This document shows, piece after piece, positions 37,601 through 48,015 of a stretch of 64,000 nt of DNA (within the stretch, counting starts at the first letter, position 1; each line of letters opens with the position of its first letter). The notes under the pieces were generated by a model. That model had not been told where the DNA came from and did no database searches. It saw nothing but the letters and a program-made list of their open reading frames with translations. The DNA is from Limonium bicolor. Its lineage: Eukaryota > Streptophyta > Magnoliopsida > Caryophyllales > Plumbaginaceae. Where the stretch lies: assembly GCA_023374045.1 (NCBI GenBank), contig CM041782.1, positions 255,029,810 to 255,093,809 on the forward strand. Reading direction: 5' to 3'. The position numbers and the translations under genes are program-made.

Positions 37601-38075
37601 ATTGCCATGGCGGTGATGATCTTAGTCGAAGGCTCTCTGGGCCTCTGGCGGTATGATATTGTTACCCCAGACGGACTCCTGAGCAGCAATCTATGCTCGA
37701 CGTAGAGGATACGTCCCTTGTGCCGCTCCAACCAATTCATCCCGAAAATAACATCAAATCCTAGCTTACTGAACTCTATGAGACTGACTGGAAAGTCTTC
37801 TCCCTTAATTCTGACAGTGGCTCCTCGGTAGTAACGAGTGCAACGAACCTTCTCCTTAGACGGGAGCGTAACCGTGAAGTCGGGTAGCTCATCAGCGTCT
37901 AGCCCCAACCTGCTTGCGAACGACGCCGAGACAAAGGTATGCGAGGCCCCTGAGTCGAAGAGAACTGATGCCTCAATTCCATTAATCGGAAAGGTGCCGG
38001 TGAGGATAGTACCGCTAGCGTCGGCCTGTGCCTCTGTAAGTATGCTTAACGCACCTTCTGTACCGAGTCCATAAC
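34695..38075 (-). pseudogene. Element M pol: protease, RT, RNase H, integrase, chromodomain
   Basis: The pol exon starts at a TTAG/G acceptor at 38075. In order: aspartic protease with FDSGASHTF (about 37960) and [15 protein letters not shown] with [30 protein letters not shown] and the catalytic FIDDIL (about 36945); RNase H with CDASGRGLG and [12 protein letters not shown]; integrase with a His-Cys finger ending CLTCQKVK, the core MDFVVGLP, and HPQTDGQTERT; then the GPYEI and VSQLKKY blocks; and a Tekay-type chromodomain (ILDSKTRD, LVKVLW, EEATWELE). Breaks are a one-base loss near 36890, a shift near 36140, a four-base ATAG duplication near 35550 in the second catalytic Asp region, and an in-frame TGA near 35138. 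Catalytic residues are otherwise retained. Confidence 0.92.
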
Positions 38076-38230
38076 CTAATTGTGTTCACAAGCTTCATGA
38101 GAATTGATGGTATAACAAGAGTCGTAACAATTTATATGAACAACACTGTTATTTTATTCATGACCATCCTGTTTACAACATGTGCTTCAATCTTACATCT
38201 CATTCCTCATCTCATTCTAACATTACATGG

Positions 38231-38970
38231 CTAATATTGTCTAAAGGTTAGGTTTAATCTTCCTGGTCTCATATGTGTCGCATTGATTACTGCTGATGGT
38301 GCTGTATTCAGCTTGATTCTCTTAATCCCATGGTATAACATCCTTGATTCACCTCCCAAAATTAATACATCACCTGACTTAAGTACCAACTTATCTGCAC
38401 GGTCCGCACGCTTCTGCTCGCCATATAAAAACTCTACATCATCCCCAATGGACCAAGACACTACGGGTATCCCTCTTTCGAGAGACTCCGTTGTCTCGTC
38501 CTTATCCTGGTGTAGTCCCAGTCTCCCATCTTTTTCGTAGAAGTTTACAATGCAAATGTATGCTTGGATGTCTGGAATCGGTTCAGCCTCCAACTGCTGA
38601 GCGATTTCCACGACTTGTGTAATAACTGGATGGAACTCTTCGGGTATTCCCGGTGGTGAGACTCCATCTTGCACTCTCATGGTTTGGTAATTCTTGGCAT
38701 ACGGATTCCAATCCTTGTCCAAGCTCATCATCTTTAATTTCATCCTTGCTCCCCCTGGGTACTCCGGTGTGTAAAAACCTCCCGGTCCCATTCCTAGTTG
38801 ATTGCATCTTCTGATGATGGCTATTTGTGCTTCGGGTGTCAGGTATCCCCTTAATAAAATCATACCTGGGCGGATAACCTGACATTGTTCGGTTGGAAAG
38901 TCTATGGTTTCAATGTCAGTGTGCTCCGGGTTAGGTGTAGATGGTATTGGGTAGCAGATGTTGAATCTTC
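38231..38970 (-). CDS. AlkB-type 2-oxoglutarate/Fe(II) dioxygenase exon of element M
   Basis: An intact frame from a splice acceptor (CTTTAG/G at 38970) to a stop at 38231. A methionine at 38863 gives a 210-residue form. The AlkB core is clear: a substrate-lid region GPGGFYTPEY and RMKLKMM, then IVNFYEKDGRLGLHQDKDE with the iron-binding His and Asp, SWSIGD, LKSGDVLILGGESRMLYHGI with the distal iron-binding His, and RPGRLNLTFRQY with the Arg that binds 2-oxoglutarate. The leading FNICYPIP and VIRPGMILL resemble the C-terminal half of plant nuclear ALKBH1-like proteins as I recall them, not the flexivirus AlkB domains. Family members oxidatively demethylate nucleic acids. Which base or RNA this one acts on is unknown. 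It lies between gag and protease and is phase-compatible with gag exon 3. A second copy at 47199 keeps every key residue. Confidence 0.93.
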
Positions 38971-39103
38971 CTAAAGTGGTAGTAGGTTATATCTTACTTA
39001 AGTTCTAATCTCATCTTATTCTTACTTAACTCATTTATTCACCAAGCATGCATGATAATACGGTAAGCAGGTAGTTTTTATCGCTAGATGGTTATAGTGG
39101 TAC

Positions 39104-39444
39104 CTGGCCTCGATGAGGGTTCAGGCTCATCGTCCCGGTCCACCATGTGTAAAGTGGGTCCCGACTTTTGGGTCACCCTTGGGTTCTTGTCCGTCGGCTG
39201 CTGCACCTTCCTCTGACCGTCAGATCCAGCTCCCTGATCGGTCTTGCCCTTGCCCCTGGTATCGGGCCTATAGGCTCTGCTAGCAGGGTTCCGGTAACAC
39301 TCATATGCTCGATGCCCGTAGACTCCACAAAAGTTGCACTCCACCTTATTCCCCTTACAGTCGAGCCCGGGGTGGTCCTTGTGACACCACCTACAAATGA
39401 AGTGTCGCTGGTAGCCACCACCGGCTCCCTTTCAGTCTCAGATC
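39104..39444 (-). CDS. Element M gag exon 3 (zinc knuckles)
   Basis: Between an acceptor (ATCATCAG/G) and a donor (CCAG/GTACC) is a frame with two cysteine clusters, CRWCHKDHPGLDC and CNFCGVYGHRAYEC. The second is a standard CCHC nucleocapsid knuckle and the first a variant. A basic, Gly-rich tail follows. The donor at 39103 is shared in sequence with element G. Confidence 0.8.
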
Positions 39445-39524
39445 CTGATGATTCATAATTTCAATTCTCACATCTTAAATGGTTAATAATTTGTTTCTTA
39501 ACTCATTTAATATCAATTCCTTAC

Positions 39525-39777
39525 TCTTTGGCACCTTAGAGCGCAGGGGTGTAGCTGCAATAGCATACGTCAACTTCAATGGCTCTTCCGGAGCCTTCTC
39601 CTTGTCCTCCTTCCCCTTTGGGTTCTGATTTTTCTAGGCCTGAGGCTGGTACTTTTGTTTCTTGTACCCTCCTTGCCCTTGACTTTCTGAGCTCTTACCA
39701 GCACTCTTCCTCTTTGCATTCTCCTCGTCCCTCAGCTGGACGGTTATCTCAACCTTAGCAGCGGCATGATAGCACTC
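39525..39777 (-). CDS. Element M gag exon 2
   Basis: Starts at the acceptor AAAGCAG/G with ECYHAAAKVEITVQLRDEEN and continues into a Lys/Gln-rich stretch. The start of the exon continues the gag exon 1 phase, and the same junction is present in element G. A stop (TAG) in the middle near 39635 suggests damage. The donor is probably AAAGA/GTAAGG. Confidence 0.65.
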
Positions 39778-39863
39778 CTGCTTTCCCATAGTATTAGTCA
39801 CACTTATTTCTCATAATCTAAATCTTACTCATTACTTACTCAAATCTCAATCATTCTTATTAC

Positions 39864-40503
39864 CTGCAAGGTAGTATAATCGTCGGCCCCATGCCGTAGC
39901 GGAGTCGATGGCTAAGCCCGCCATAAAAGCGGTCCACCAGGATCTGGTCGGAATACCCTAGACCTGGCAGAAGACGGAGCAAGGCAGTGAACTCCGAGTA
40001 ATACTCGTCCACTGTCATCTTGTCCGTCTCCCTAAGCGCATCCAACTGCAACCGCTTCTTCGTCTGGACATGGGCGGGGTAGTACTTTGCTCGAAGCAAG
40101 GCGGTGTACTGCTCCCAGCCGAACTCTGGATTGGCCACATGCTCGGCCCTCACCAGCTTCCACCAATCGCCTGCCTCCCCCTTCAGATAGAAAGCAGCTA
40201 GACGCACCTTGATCCCAGCAGGGACATCAAGGGTCTCATAGGCGGTCTCCAGCTCGGAGATGTACGCCTCAAGCTTGGCGGGATCGGTCTCCCCCTTAAA
40301 GTGTGCGGGTCGAACATCTGCTAGACTCTTCACACAGTTTGGTTCTCTAGGTTGTGGCGGTGGAGGTGGTGCACCCGCACCAGGCTGATAGCCCATATCC
40401 CTAATGCGGCAGCTACGATCTCTGCGATCGTCTGCCCTCCAGGTATTCCTGAAGTATCCTCACCCTGGCCGCGACCTCGGCTTCCCCTAGGACGTCCTGC
40501 CAT
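39864..40503 (-). CDS. Element M gag exon 1 (capsid)
   Basis: Starts at the ATG at 40503 (MAGRPRGSRGRG), directly after an ATTCAG that may be a leader splice acceptor. It contains the retrotransposon gag domain: FKGETDPAKLEAYISELE, YLKGEAGDWWKL, ALLRAKYYP, DEYYSEFTALLRLLPGLGYSD, GLSHRLRYGMG. It ends at the donor TTGCAG/GTAATAAG. A frameshift near 40410 separates the N-terminus from the main domain. Confidence 0.88.
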
Positions 40504-40720
40504 CTGAATAAGCATAACTCACATTAGATTCGTATTCACCACTGTTTCGGTTAACAAATTTATAACGTCCGTAGATGATAAAGACGATCCACACTTATTA
40601 GTGGTCATCTGACTCTACTCACTCTAACTTCTCACACCCTTAGCCCATCACTTATTTCTTAACTTATATCCTAACTCGGTGGTTACTCATGTCCGGTATT
40701 TCTTGATCAGAGCGTAACTA

Positions 40721-40733
40721 CGCTTTGATACCA
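40721..40733 (-). other. Primer binding site of element M, tRNA-iMet
   Basis: In element sense, TGGTATCAAAGCG lies five bases after the 5' LTR end. It matches the initiator-Met primer site at all but one base. Confidence 0.9.
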
Positions 40734-40738
40734 CTTTT

Positions 40739-43700
40739 TGTAACACCCCATCCAAAGCCGTTCGTGGTTATCGCAAAACTGAACACTTAATCGAATACGT
40801 CGCAGCGGAAATAAATAACACCTGGACCTTGCCACGGTCTGATCGTTAGAAGATACCGGCCTTAACATTTACAATACTTACCCAAAATACTTATCCAACT
40901 CAAAACACCACCAACCACAATACCACAACCAACCGAGTACAAGTATCTTAAACATAATCTCAACCTTATATCAGTTTAATATAAACAGTCAGGTGCACAG
41001 GCGCAACCCGAACTCAAAATAAACATCCCACCCTAAGTCTAACCGCTCCTACTCTCGTAGTGCGTCCTCATGGGTCTCTTACCTGCAAGTGTAAAAATAG
41101 CCCCCGAGGGGGTCAGCACGAATGCTGGTACACCCCTCATGGCCCCCAAGCTAACGGGGCTACAACGACTAATTGTCGATAGCATGGAAATTGATTACAT
41201 ACACAAGCATAATATGAAGTGCAATAACAATAACCACAGATGAACATATATAGTTCACAAACAATGAACGACTCAAGCGTTCCCTTATCAAGTGGGTTAG
41301 TAACCCCCTCCTTAGTCCTCATTTTCTTAACCTCAGTTCCTTACCTTACCTTAGTCTTAATCTTAATCTCAGTATACAAACCTTTCCTGGAAGGGATGGG
41401 TTGTAGCTTAATTCGAACCTGGGATTTAGGTGATCCCACCGCACCATCTTAATGCCACCTACTCTGGACGGGAGTCCAGCGTAGCTGAGCCGGCAACCGG
41501 CCCTAGGCTACAAGTCCGAAGACAAGTCCTTAAGCGGAGGGCGGATCTGATTCAGATACCGTTCCCCCTTTTTCCTTAGCATGCATGACCGGAGATCGGT
41601 CCCGGGTTTCCTCACTCAAATTCCAGTTAGTAGAAATCTTAATCACCATATGCTAGCTAAGCCTTAACGGGCATTAACCAACAACCACCAACTTAACTCT
41701 TATTCTTAACTCAGTAAGTACTAAACTTGGTTAGTAACAATCTCAAGTCTCGCGGGTTAGTGTAAATATAACACAATCACAACGAGAATAATATAACCGG
41801 TTGCATGCTTTATCTTGTTTTAGTCATAGCAATTAAACAGATAGCACACAAGCCGAGGGACACCTCGTTAGCAAGCAGGTCACAAGAAGGATTGTACCGT
41901 TCACCGTCGATCGTTGTTTGTTTATCCTTCTTCGGGGTCCCAATTCACAAACCTAAAACATTCATTCATTTTTAGGTCATTAGTTATTTGCACCTTACTT
42001 AACTCACTTAATTCCTAAAGATCCCCTTTGAACACCTTCTTAAGTCCTTACCACTTAACCTTTCAAACTTAACTTTAAACATTTAAGGTTCTTACTCATC
42101 TTAACTTAATCCCTTAAGTTCTTAGGGTCCTAATCATTACCACCCTTCCAAAGGTATACCTCATTACCTATTACCATTCTTAGAATTCAAAATTTCTTTT
42201 TTTTTAAGTGTTAAGGGTCGACCGACCCACCGACCGACCCAACCCCTGGGTCGGTCCATTACAGAAACTCTTCCATCTTTTGAAACCCATCCGACCGACC
42301 AAGAGCTACACCGACCGACCCAAACCCTCTAGGTTGGTCCCTTACAGAACCCATTTTCCTACGTTAAACCTTTACCCGACCGACCCAAAGCTAAGCCGAT
42401 CGACCCAAACCCCCTGGGTCGGTCCAGTCCAGAGACATTCCGGCTGGCTCAACATGGCCCGACCGACCCAAAACTGGGTCGGACCCTGGGTCGGTCCTCT
42501 ACAGATCTTTCTCTTAAATTGCCTCTTTCAATCCTAAACTTTTCCACAAGTGTTCTAATAGGTCCAACACCTTCTTGGCACCTTAAACCCACCTTATAAC
42601 CTCCACCAAACTCATTAAAACAACTTCCAAAGATCTTCTCAAACATTTACTCAATTCTTACAAAGCTCCCAACACTTAGCACTTATTTTCTTACATTTCT
42701 CACATGCATTCCACCAAGAATTTCAATTAACCAAATGCTCCCTCCTTAAGAACTTGACCACACCATGTACACCACTTCCCAGCCTTATTGCATTTATCAA
42801 ACCTTCCTTAGATTCTATACTCTAGTTCTCACCTAAACCATTTCAAAGTTTCACACTCACTTACATCTAACTTACCCAAGTTTCCTAGCTTCTTTTATCA
42901 ACATTTACCTAAGTCCTAAATACTCAAATACATTCTCTTGATTTCTAAATCCTTCATAGTAATGCCTAAGTCATTATAACTCATTAAACACCCAAATCTC
43001 ACCCTCTTTCTTCAAGACAACCTCTAGAACTTCCTAGTACTTCCTTCGTCATGAAATCTCCCTAGAATATCTTAAACACTTAAGTTCTCCTTTAAATTTT
43101 GCCATGGGTTCTCTAGTACATAGCACATCTTAACACTTGGTTTTTCTCCATCAAGCAACCAATATCACTCAAATTCTCATCACAACACCTTAACACATAA
43201 TTTACACTAAAACTTCACCACATCATCATATAGTGCTTAAACTTAAAATGCTTGGCACTTAGGCCCTTAAATGACAATAATCTTAACAACTGAATTTCCA
43301 CATATATTTGCCTTCAACCTGCGAATACACACAACAAAGCTCCCATTGAAATAAAATGCTTCTTGTAATTCACCTTGATGTTCTTAAACTATCTCTTTTT
43401 CCTCATTTGCTCCTTAGTCACAAGTTCACAAATATGCTCATTGTTTCTCCTAGGTTTTATATAAACCTTTTCTAATGTAAACTCTCTACTAAACTCATCA
43501 CATATCTAAATCCCATTCCCTTAAACAATAAAACACCTTAAGGTAAGTAATTTACCTTGTTCTTTTACAAGCTTAAAAAGCTTTCTTCCTTAGGTTTTTC
43601 TTTGTTCAATCTCGGTCACCAATGTGTATCTCCTTGCCAATGTTCTAACCAATATCCAATGACTCCAATGAGTACTAGATAACACATTAACCCTAAGGAA

Positions 43701-44865
43701 CAAACCCTAGGTTTAAAAAAATGCTTTAAGGTATTAAGGTGATTGTTTTACCTTGGTTTCTCAAGACAAGCTTGGATATAAAGCAAGAAGGACCTCCTCT
43801 CTCCTTTGAAGAGTAGAAACAAGCTAGAACAAGGCATAAACATGGAGTCCCATGAGTACTAATTTTCAGACATGTGAAGAAAATGGTGGAAACCTAGATT
43901 TTCTTGCACTTTCTTTACCTTAAGAGAATGGAGATGCCAATGGAGTCTCCAAGCTTGAGTTTCCTCCTCTAATGATGGTTTGACTTGGCACCAAATCAAA
44001 GCTCTTGCAATTTTGAAAAGATAGGAAGAAGGAGCTTGAGCTAACTAAGAAGAATATGTATTTTGTTTTGGATTTGAAGCTAAAATGAGTGAGTTGTGTG
44101 CAAGAGAAGGTGGAGCTAGCATGGAGATGAGCTTCATGTTAATGGAGAAGGGAGAGAGAGCAGCTCAAACCGTTGGAAACAAAGGAGAATGAAGAAGTGA
44201 GGAGAGAGAACTAATAAAGTGTGATATTTATGTAAAAGGTGAATAGTACTTTTCCTTTATAACTCTTATTTGCTTTCTTATTTACTTAATGACTCATGAA
44301 GGTGGTGACTCACCTTATAAGAAACCGGCCCCCTTTTAATAATGAGGGTACTTAAGTCTTTGTTGACCAAATGTCTCACTTATATAGACTTATGTTGTAA
44401 ACTAGCTTAATTAATTCACTATTCACAAAACAAGGCACATTGTTGTGAAATTTTTGATTTCCCATTGATATAGACTTCCAAATGTGATACTATATAGTAC
44501 ACATGTTAATTAAAGAGTAATGATGGACATTTAGCCATTCAAAACTCATTTACAAGACAATTTTTTAAAAACGTGCTTTAAGACTCCTTAAAGCACATTT
44601 TGTGTTTTAACTTGCTTTCAAGCTTGGTTTTCTTTGGTAATTGATTTAAAATGACCATTAGGATATTACTAAGGTCTTAGAACAACATTTGGGTACTCTC
44701 CCAAGTCTCTCCAAGCTTAGAGCACGTTTTTGCTTAAACTGCTCTTTTGGTGTTTCCTTATATTTTCTTTGATTAGAAATGTTTCTTAATGTTTCTAAGG
44801 CATTATTTAGCCTCCTTATCTCTTAATTTATCATTTAACACCATATCTAAGTTTGGGGTATTTCA
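40739..44865 (-). repeat. Element M 5' LTR (right copy)
   Basis: 4127 bp, closely matching the copy at 30255-34383, with the same hairpin (about 41100-41116) and GGTCGG cluster (42217-42500). The few differences imply a recent insertion. No genes are seen. Confidence 0.95.
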
Positions 44866-44870
44866 TATGT

Positions 44871-45374
44871 TATGTATAAAATGAATGCCATGTTATCATG
44901 ACAATTAGTTGCGCGTATCCTGGTAGCCGATGGGCTGCGCGTTAACCATACCAGCCAAGGGTTGCTGACCCCCTCGGGGGCTCCATATTTTACTGCAGGA
45001 TGAGGATCGAGGAGGCAGAGTGGCTGTAGGATCTGGACTGCAGTTATACTTTGGTTTATTTTGGATGTTGAGCCCGGGATGCGCCTGTGCTCCCGTGGCA
45101 TTATATTTTGATCCCGTTGAAACTACTATGGCGGTACATTGACAGTTTACAGCAAAGGAATGTAATTAAATACTCGGTATTGTATATGATGTATTTATGG
45201 TTTAGTTTTATTCTCGGGAGTCTGATCATCAGACCGGTACACTTGTATTTATTCTGCCTTGTCAACCACGTGGGTGGTTGACGGCGTTGTAGCACCGAAG
45301 CGATAGTTATTGTTTAGTTATTTATTTCCGCTGCGATTTCATTTAGTTGTGAAGTACGATGTAGGGGTGTTACA
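44871..45374 (+). repeat. Element G 5' LTR, right segment
   Basis: Continues the LTR broken at 30254. It carries the conserved GCTGACCCCCTCGGGGG hairpin (44964-44981) followed by TTTACTGCAG, and ends GGGGTGTTACA at 45374. Confidence 0.85.
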
Positions 45375-45379
45375 AAAAG

Positions 45380-45392
45380 TGGTATCAGAGCG
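45380..45392 (+). other. Primer binding site of element G, tRNA-iMet
   Basis: TGGTATCAGAGCG, a perfect initiator-Met primer site, five bases after the LTR end. The untranslated leader then runs to 45589 and ends in AATTCAG, a possible splice acceptor directly before the gag ATG. Confidence 0.92.
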
Positions 45393-45589
45393 AAGTATCG
45401 CTCTGATGACTAGAATACCGAGCTTAGGAATACCGAGTTAGGAAACCTAACTACAGTTACCTGAGTGATCAGTTATGGAAAGGTTAACCACTAACTAAGT
45501 GTGGAGATACCTTGATGTCGGGAAACGTTTCAACCGTTGGAACCGATAAGTGTGTAAGCATAATGCTAATAATGTTCATGTGAATTCAG

Positions 45590-46264
45590 ATGTCAGGTAG
45601 ACTGCGAGGTAGGGGCCGCGGAAGCGGTACTGGTGATACGGATGACCAGGGCGAGAATACTATGGCCCAGGTCATGGCCGAAGCTGTAGCGGCCGCCGTA
45701 GCCCAAATGGTTCCACAACTAGTAGCTGCAATTCAGCAGGGGCAACAGCCCGAAGTTCAACCACCACCGCCACCGCCACGAGAGACCAACTGGGTCAAGG
45801 CATTGGCAGACTTGAGACCCCCGTCATTTCATGGGGAGACCGACCCACGTAAGATGGAGGCGTACATCTCTGAGTTGGAGACCACCTACGAGACCTTGGT
45901 TGTACCTGCAGAGGCTAAGGTCCGTCTTGTCGCTTACTACCTGAAGGGTTCGGCACAGAGTTGGTGGAAGCTTGTGAGAGAGGACCGGATGGCGGATCCT
46001 CAGTTTGGATGGAGGGAGTACACGGCTCTACTGCGAGCCAAATACTACCCTGTGCATGTTCAAGAGGCCAAGCGCCTGGAGCTGGATAGTCTGAGGCAGG
46101 GGGACAAGGTGTCGGTTGATGAGTACTACACTGCATTCACCAGCCTTATCCACCTGTTTCCGGACCTGGGATACTCGAACCGGGTGCTGGTAAACCGTTT
46201 CTACAACGGTCTCAGCCACCGTCTTCACTATGGGATGGGGCCAGCTGAGTATACTACCTTGCAG
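45590..46264 (+). CDS. Element G gag exon 1 (capsid)
   Basis: An open frame from MSGRLRGRGRGSG through a low-complexity QVMAEAVAAAVAQ and PPPPPPR segment to the gag domain: FHGETDPRKMEAYISELE, YLKGSAQSWWKL, ALLRAKYYP, DEYYTAFTSLIHLFPDLGYSN, GLSHRLHYGMG. It ends at the donor TTGCAG/GTAATT, at the same residue as in M. Reading through meets a stop nine bases later. Confidence 0.9.
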
Positions 46265-46368
46265 GTAATTTAAATGAAGTGTGATATGAATAAGTGTAAT
46301 CCATAAGTGAGTATTAATGTGAGTTTGTGAGTATGTATTACGGGGCATGACTAACATCCTAAATTCAG

Positions 46369-46627
46369 GAGTGCTATCATGCCACTGCTAAGGTTGAGAT
46401 CACCGTCCGTCTGAGGGACGAGGAGAATGCGTACAAGCGCAAGGCCACGAGCGAGGGCCAGAGTCCGCAGGGTACGGGGGAGGAAAGAAGAAGAAGAAAC
46501 CTTATCCCCAGCCCCAGAAGAGTCAGCACCAGGGTGACAAGGGCCAAGCCCAAACCACCACAGCTGAGACCACTGAAGCTCACATATGCTTATGCGGCGA
46601 AACCCCTATGCTCTTACCCACCTAAGG
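46369..46627 (+). CDS. Element G gag exon 2
   Basis: Follows a 104-bp intron (46265-46368) with acceptor AAATTCAG/G and starts ECYHATAKVEITVRLRDEEN in the phase of exon 1. A frameshift near 46475 leads into a Lys/Gln/Pro-rich stretch. The exon ends near the donor CTAAGG/GTAATT. M has the equivalent exon. Confidence 0.7.
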
Positions 46628-46710
46628 GTAATTATTTAATCCTGTGTGATAAGTTAAAGTGTATGTTGATAAGTTGTGAAACAAGTATTGATTGTGTATT
46701 GTGATAGCAG

Positions 46711-47051
46711 CTAGCACGGGCTTTGGACCGGAGCGCCACTACTACTGTAAGTGGTGTAACGGAGACCACCCCGGCAAGGACTGCAAGGGAAACGACGTAC
46801 AATGTCGTTACTACGAGAAATGGGGTCACCGTGACTACGAGTGTTACCGGAACCCCAACAGCAGAGTCAACAAGCCCAAGGGCAGTGGAAGGGTAAGGCC
46901 ACAGCAGCTATTGATGGCCCGAAGACGGCTAACCAGCCACCCACAGATCAGAGACACACTGATTCCCAGAAGGGGAAAGGGTCGGGACCTAGCAAGGCCG
47001 CCCTGAATGTGGTGGACCGGTCCGAGGTGCCAGGGCCCTCTTCTAGACCAG
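46711..47051 (+). CDS. Element G gag exon 3 (zinc knuckles)
   Basis: After an acceptor ATAGCAG, the frame encodes CKWCNGDHPGKDC and CRYYEKWGHRDYEC. The second cysteine of the second knuckle is replaced by Tyr, so that finger is probably lost. A one-base shift near 46885 separates the knuckles from the tail KGKATAAIDG...VVDRSEVPGPSSRP. The donor CCAG/GTACC at 47051 is identical to that of M. Confidence 0.78.
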
Positions 47052-47198
47052 GTACCGCCTAAACTCTTGAATTAAATAAGTGATTGCATACCGCATTTCA
47101 TGCATGTGTGTACTAGTGAGTCCAAGTGTATTATCATGTGAGTAAAGAGTTAAAGTATAGTGTGAAAGTCACCTAATTAGATAATTCTAAACTTAAAG

Positions 47199-47938
47199 GA
47201 ACCTTCAATATATGTTATCCAATCCCACCCACACCAAACCCTGAAGAAACCACCATCAACATCACCAACTTTCCAATGGAGCAATGTTAGGTTATCCAGC
47301 CTGGTATGATACTCTTAAATGGATACGTGACACCGGAAGCACAAATCCATGTCATCAGACGATACGACGAACTTGGAGCTAAACCAGGAGGTTTCTACAC
47401 ACCCGAATACCCAAACGGATCAAGAATGCAATTGAAGATGATGTGCATGGGTAAGGACTGGAACCCTTACACCAAGATATATCAAGAAGTGCGAGCCGAA
47501 GATGGAGCAACAGTACCGATGATACCTGAGGAGTTCCTTGCGGTCGTTAACCACGCCGTGGGAATTGCTCAGCAAGTTGAAACAGATTCAATTCCAAGTG
47601 TTAAAGCATATTTGTGTAGTGTGAACTTCTACCAGAAAGGTGGACGATTAGGTTTACACCAGGATAAGGACGAGTCACCCGAGTCTCTAAGTAAGGGAGT
47701 ACCCCTGGTGTCTTGGTCCATTGGTGATACCGCAGTATTTATATATGGCGAGCAGAAGCGTGCTGATCTCGCAAAGAAGTTAGTTCTAAAGTCAGGAGAT
47801 GTGTTAGTCATGGGTGGGCAGTCAAGGATGCTATATCATGGCATCAGGAAGATCAAACTGAATACCGCACCGTCGGCAGTGATCAATGCCACACACATGA
47901 AACCCGGACATTTGAATTTGACCTTCAGACAGTTTTAA
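47199..47938 (+). CDS. AlkB-type 2-oxoglutarate/Fe(II) dioxygenase exon of element G
   Basis: Second AlkB copy, roughly two-thirds identical to that of M. From acceptor CTTAAAG/G the frame passes NICYPIPPTPNPE, meets an in-frame TAG near 47288 where M has CAG, and then runs 210 codons from the ATG at 47306 to 47938. All functional residues persist: LGLHQDKDE with iron-binding His and Asp, SRMLYHGI with the distal His, and PGHLNLTFRQF with the cosubstrate Arg. Also conserved are KPGGFYTPEY, MQLKMMC, SWSIGD and LKSGDVLVMGG. Divergence without a frameshift, while neighbouring gag and pol are broken, suggests past selection on the protein. The TAG would end a Gag-AlkB fusion but leaves the 210-residue form. 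Substrate unknown. Confidence 0.92.
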
Positions 47939-48015
47939 AGCTTTGTATAATTATGTAATGTGTTAAGTCAGTGTATGTTAGGGATATTATATATGTGTTA
48001 AGTTATGTCAACAGT
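47939..48015 (+). other. Element G spacer between AlkB and pol
   Basis: Non-coding, continued at 56481-56587 after the inserted element. It acts as the intron 5' of the pol acceptor. ACAGT at 48011-48015 is the insertion target. Confidence 0.6.

Larger units (their letters stand above)
30255..44865 (-). mobile_element. Element M: complete minus-strand Tekay chromovirus carrying AlkB
   Basis: A full element of 14.6 kb flanked by the duplication TATGT (30250-30254 and 44866-44870). LTRs are 40739-44865 (5' in element sense) and 30255-34383 (3'), each TGAAATACCCC...GGGGTGTTACA and almost identical by eye. Reading leftwards from 40738 it has an iMet primer site, gag exon 1, exon 2, a zinc-knuckle exon, an AlkB exon, then pol (protease, RT, RNase H, integrase, chromodomain), then the polypurine tract. 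The Tekay assignment rests on LTR length, primer and C-terminal chromodomain. Defects in gag and pol suggest that it cannot move on its own. Confidence 0.95.

Noticed and set aside
38231..38863. AlkB derived from a plant RNA virus of the flexivirus group
   Set aside because: The flanking FNICYP and VIRPGM blocks and the GPGGFY region look like plant nuclear ALKBH proteins. Not excluded without a phylogeny.
47306..47938. AlkB as an independent host gene
   Set aside because: It occurs at the same place between gag and protease in two separate elements on opposite strands, with shared flanking splice sites.
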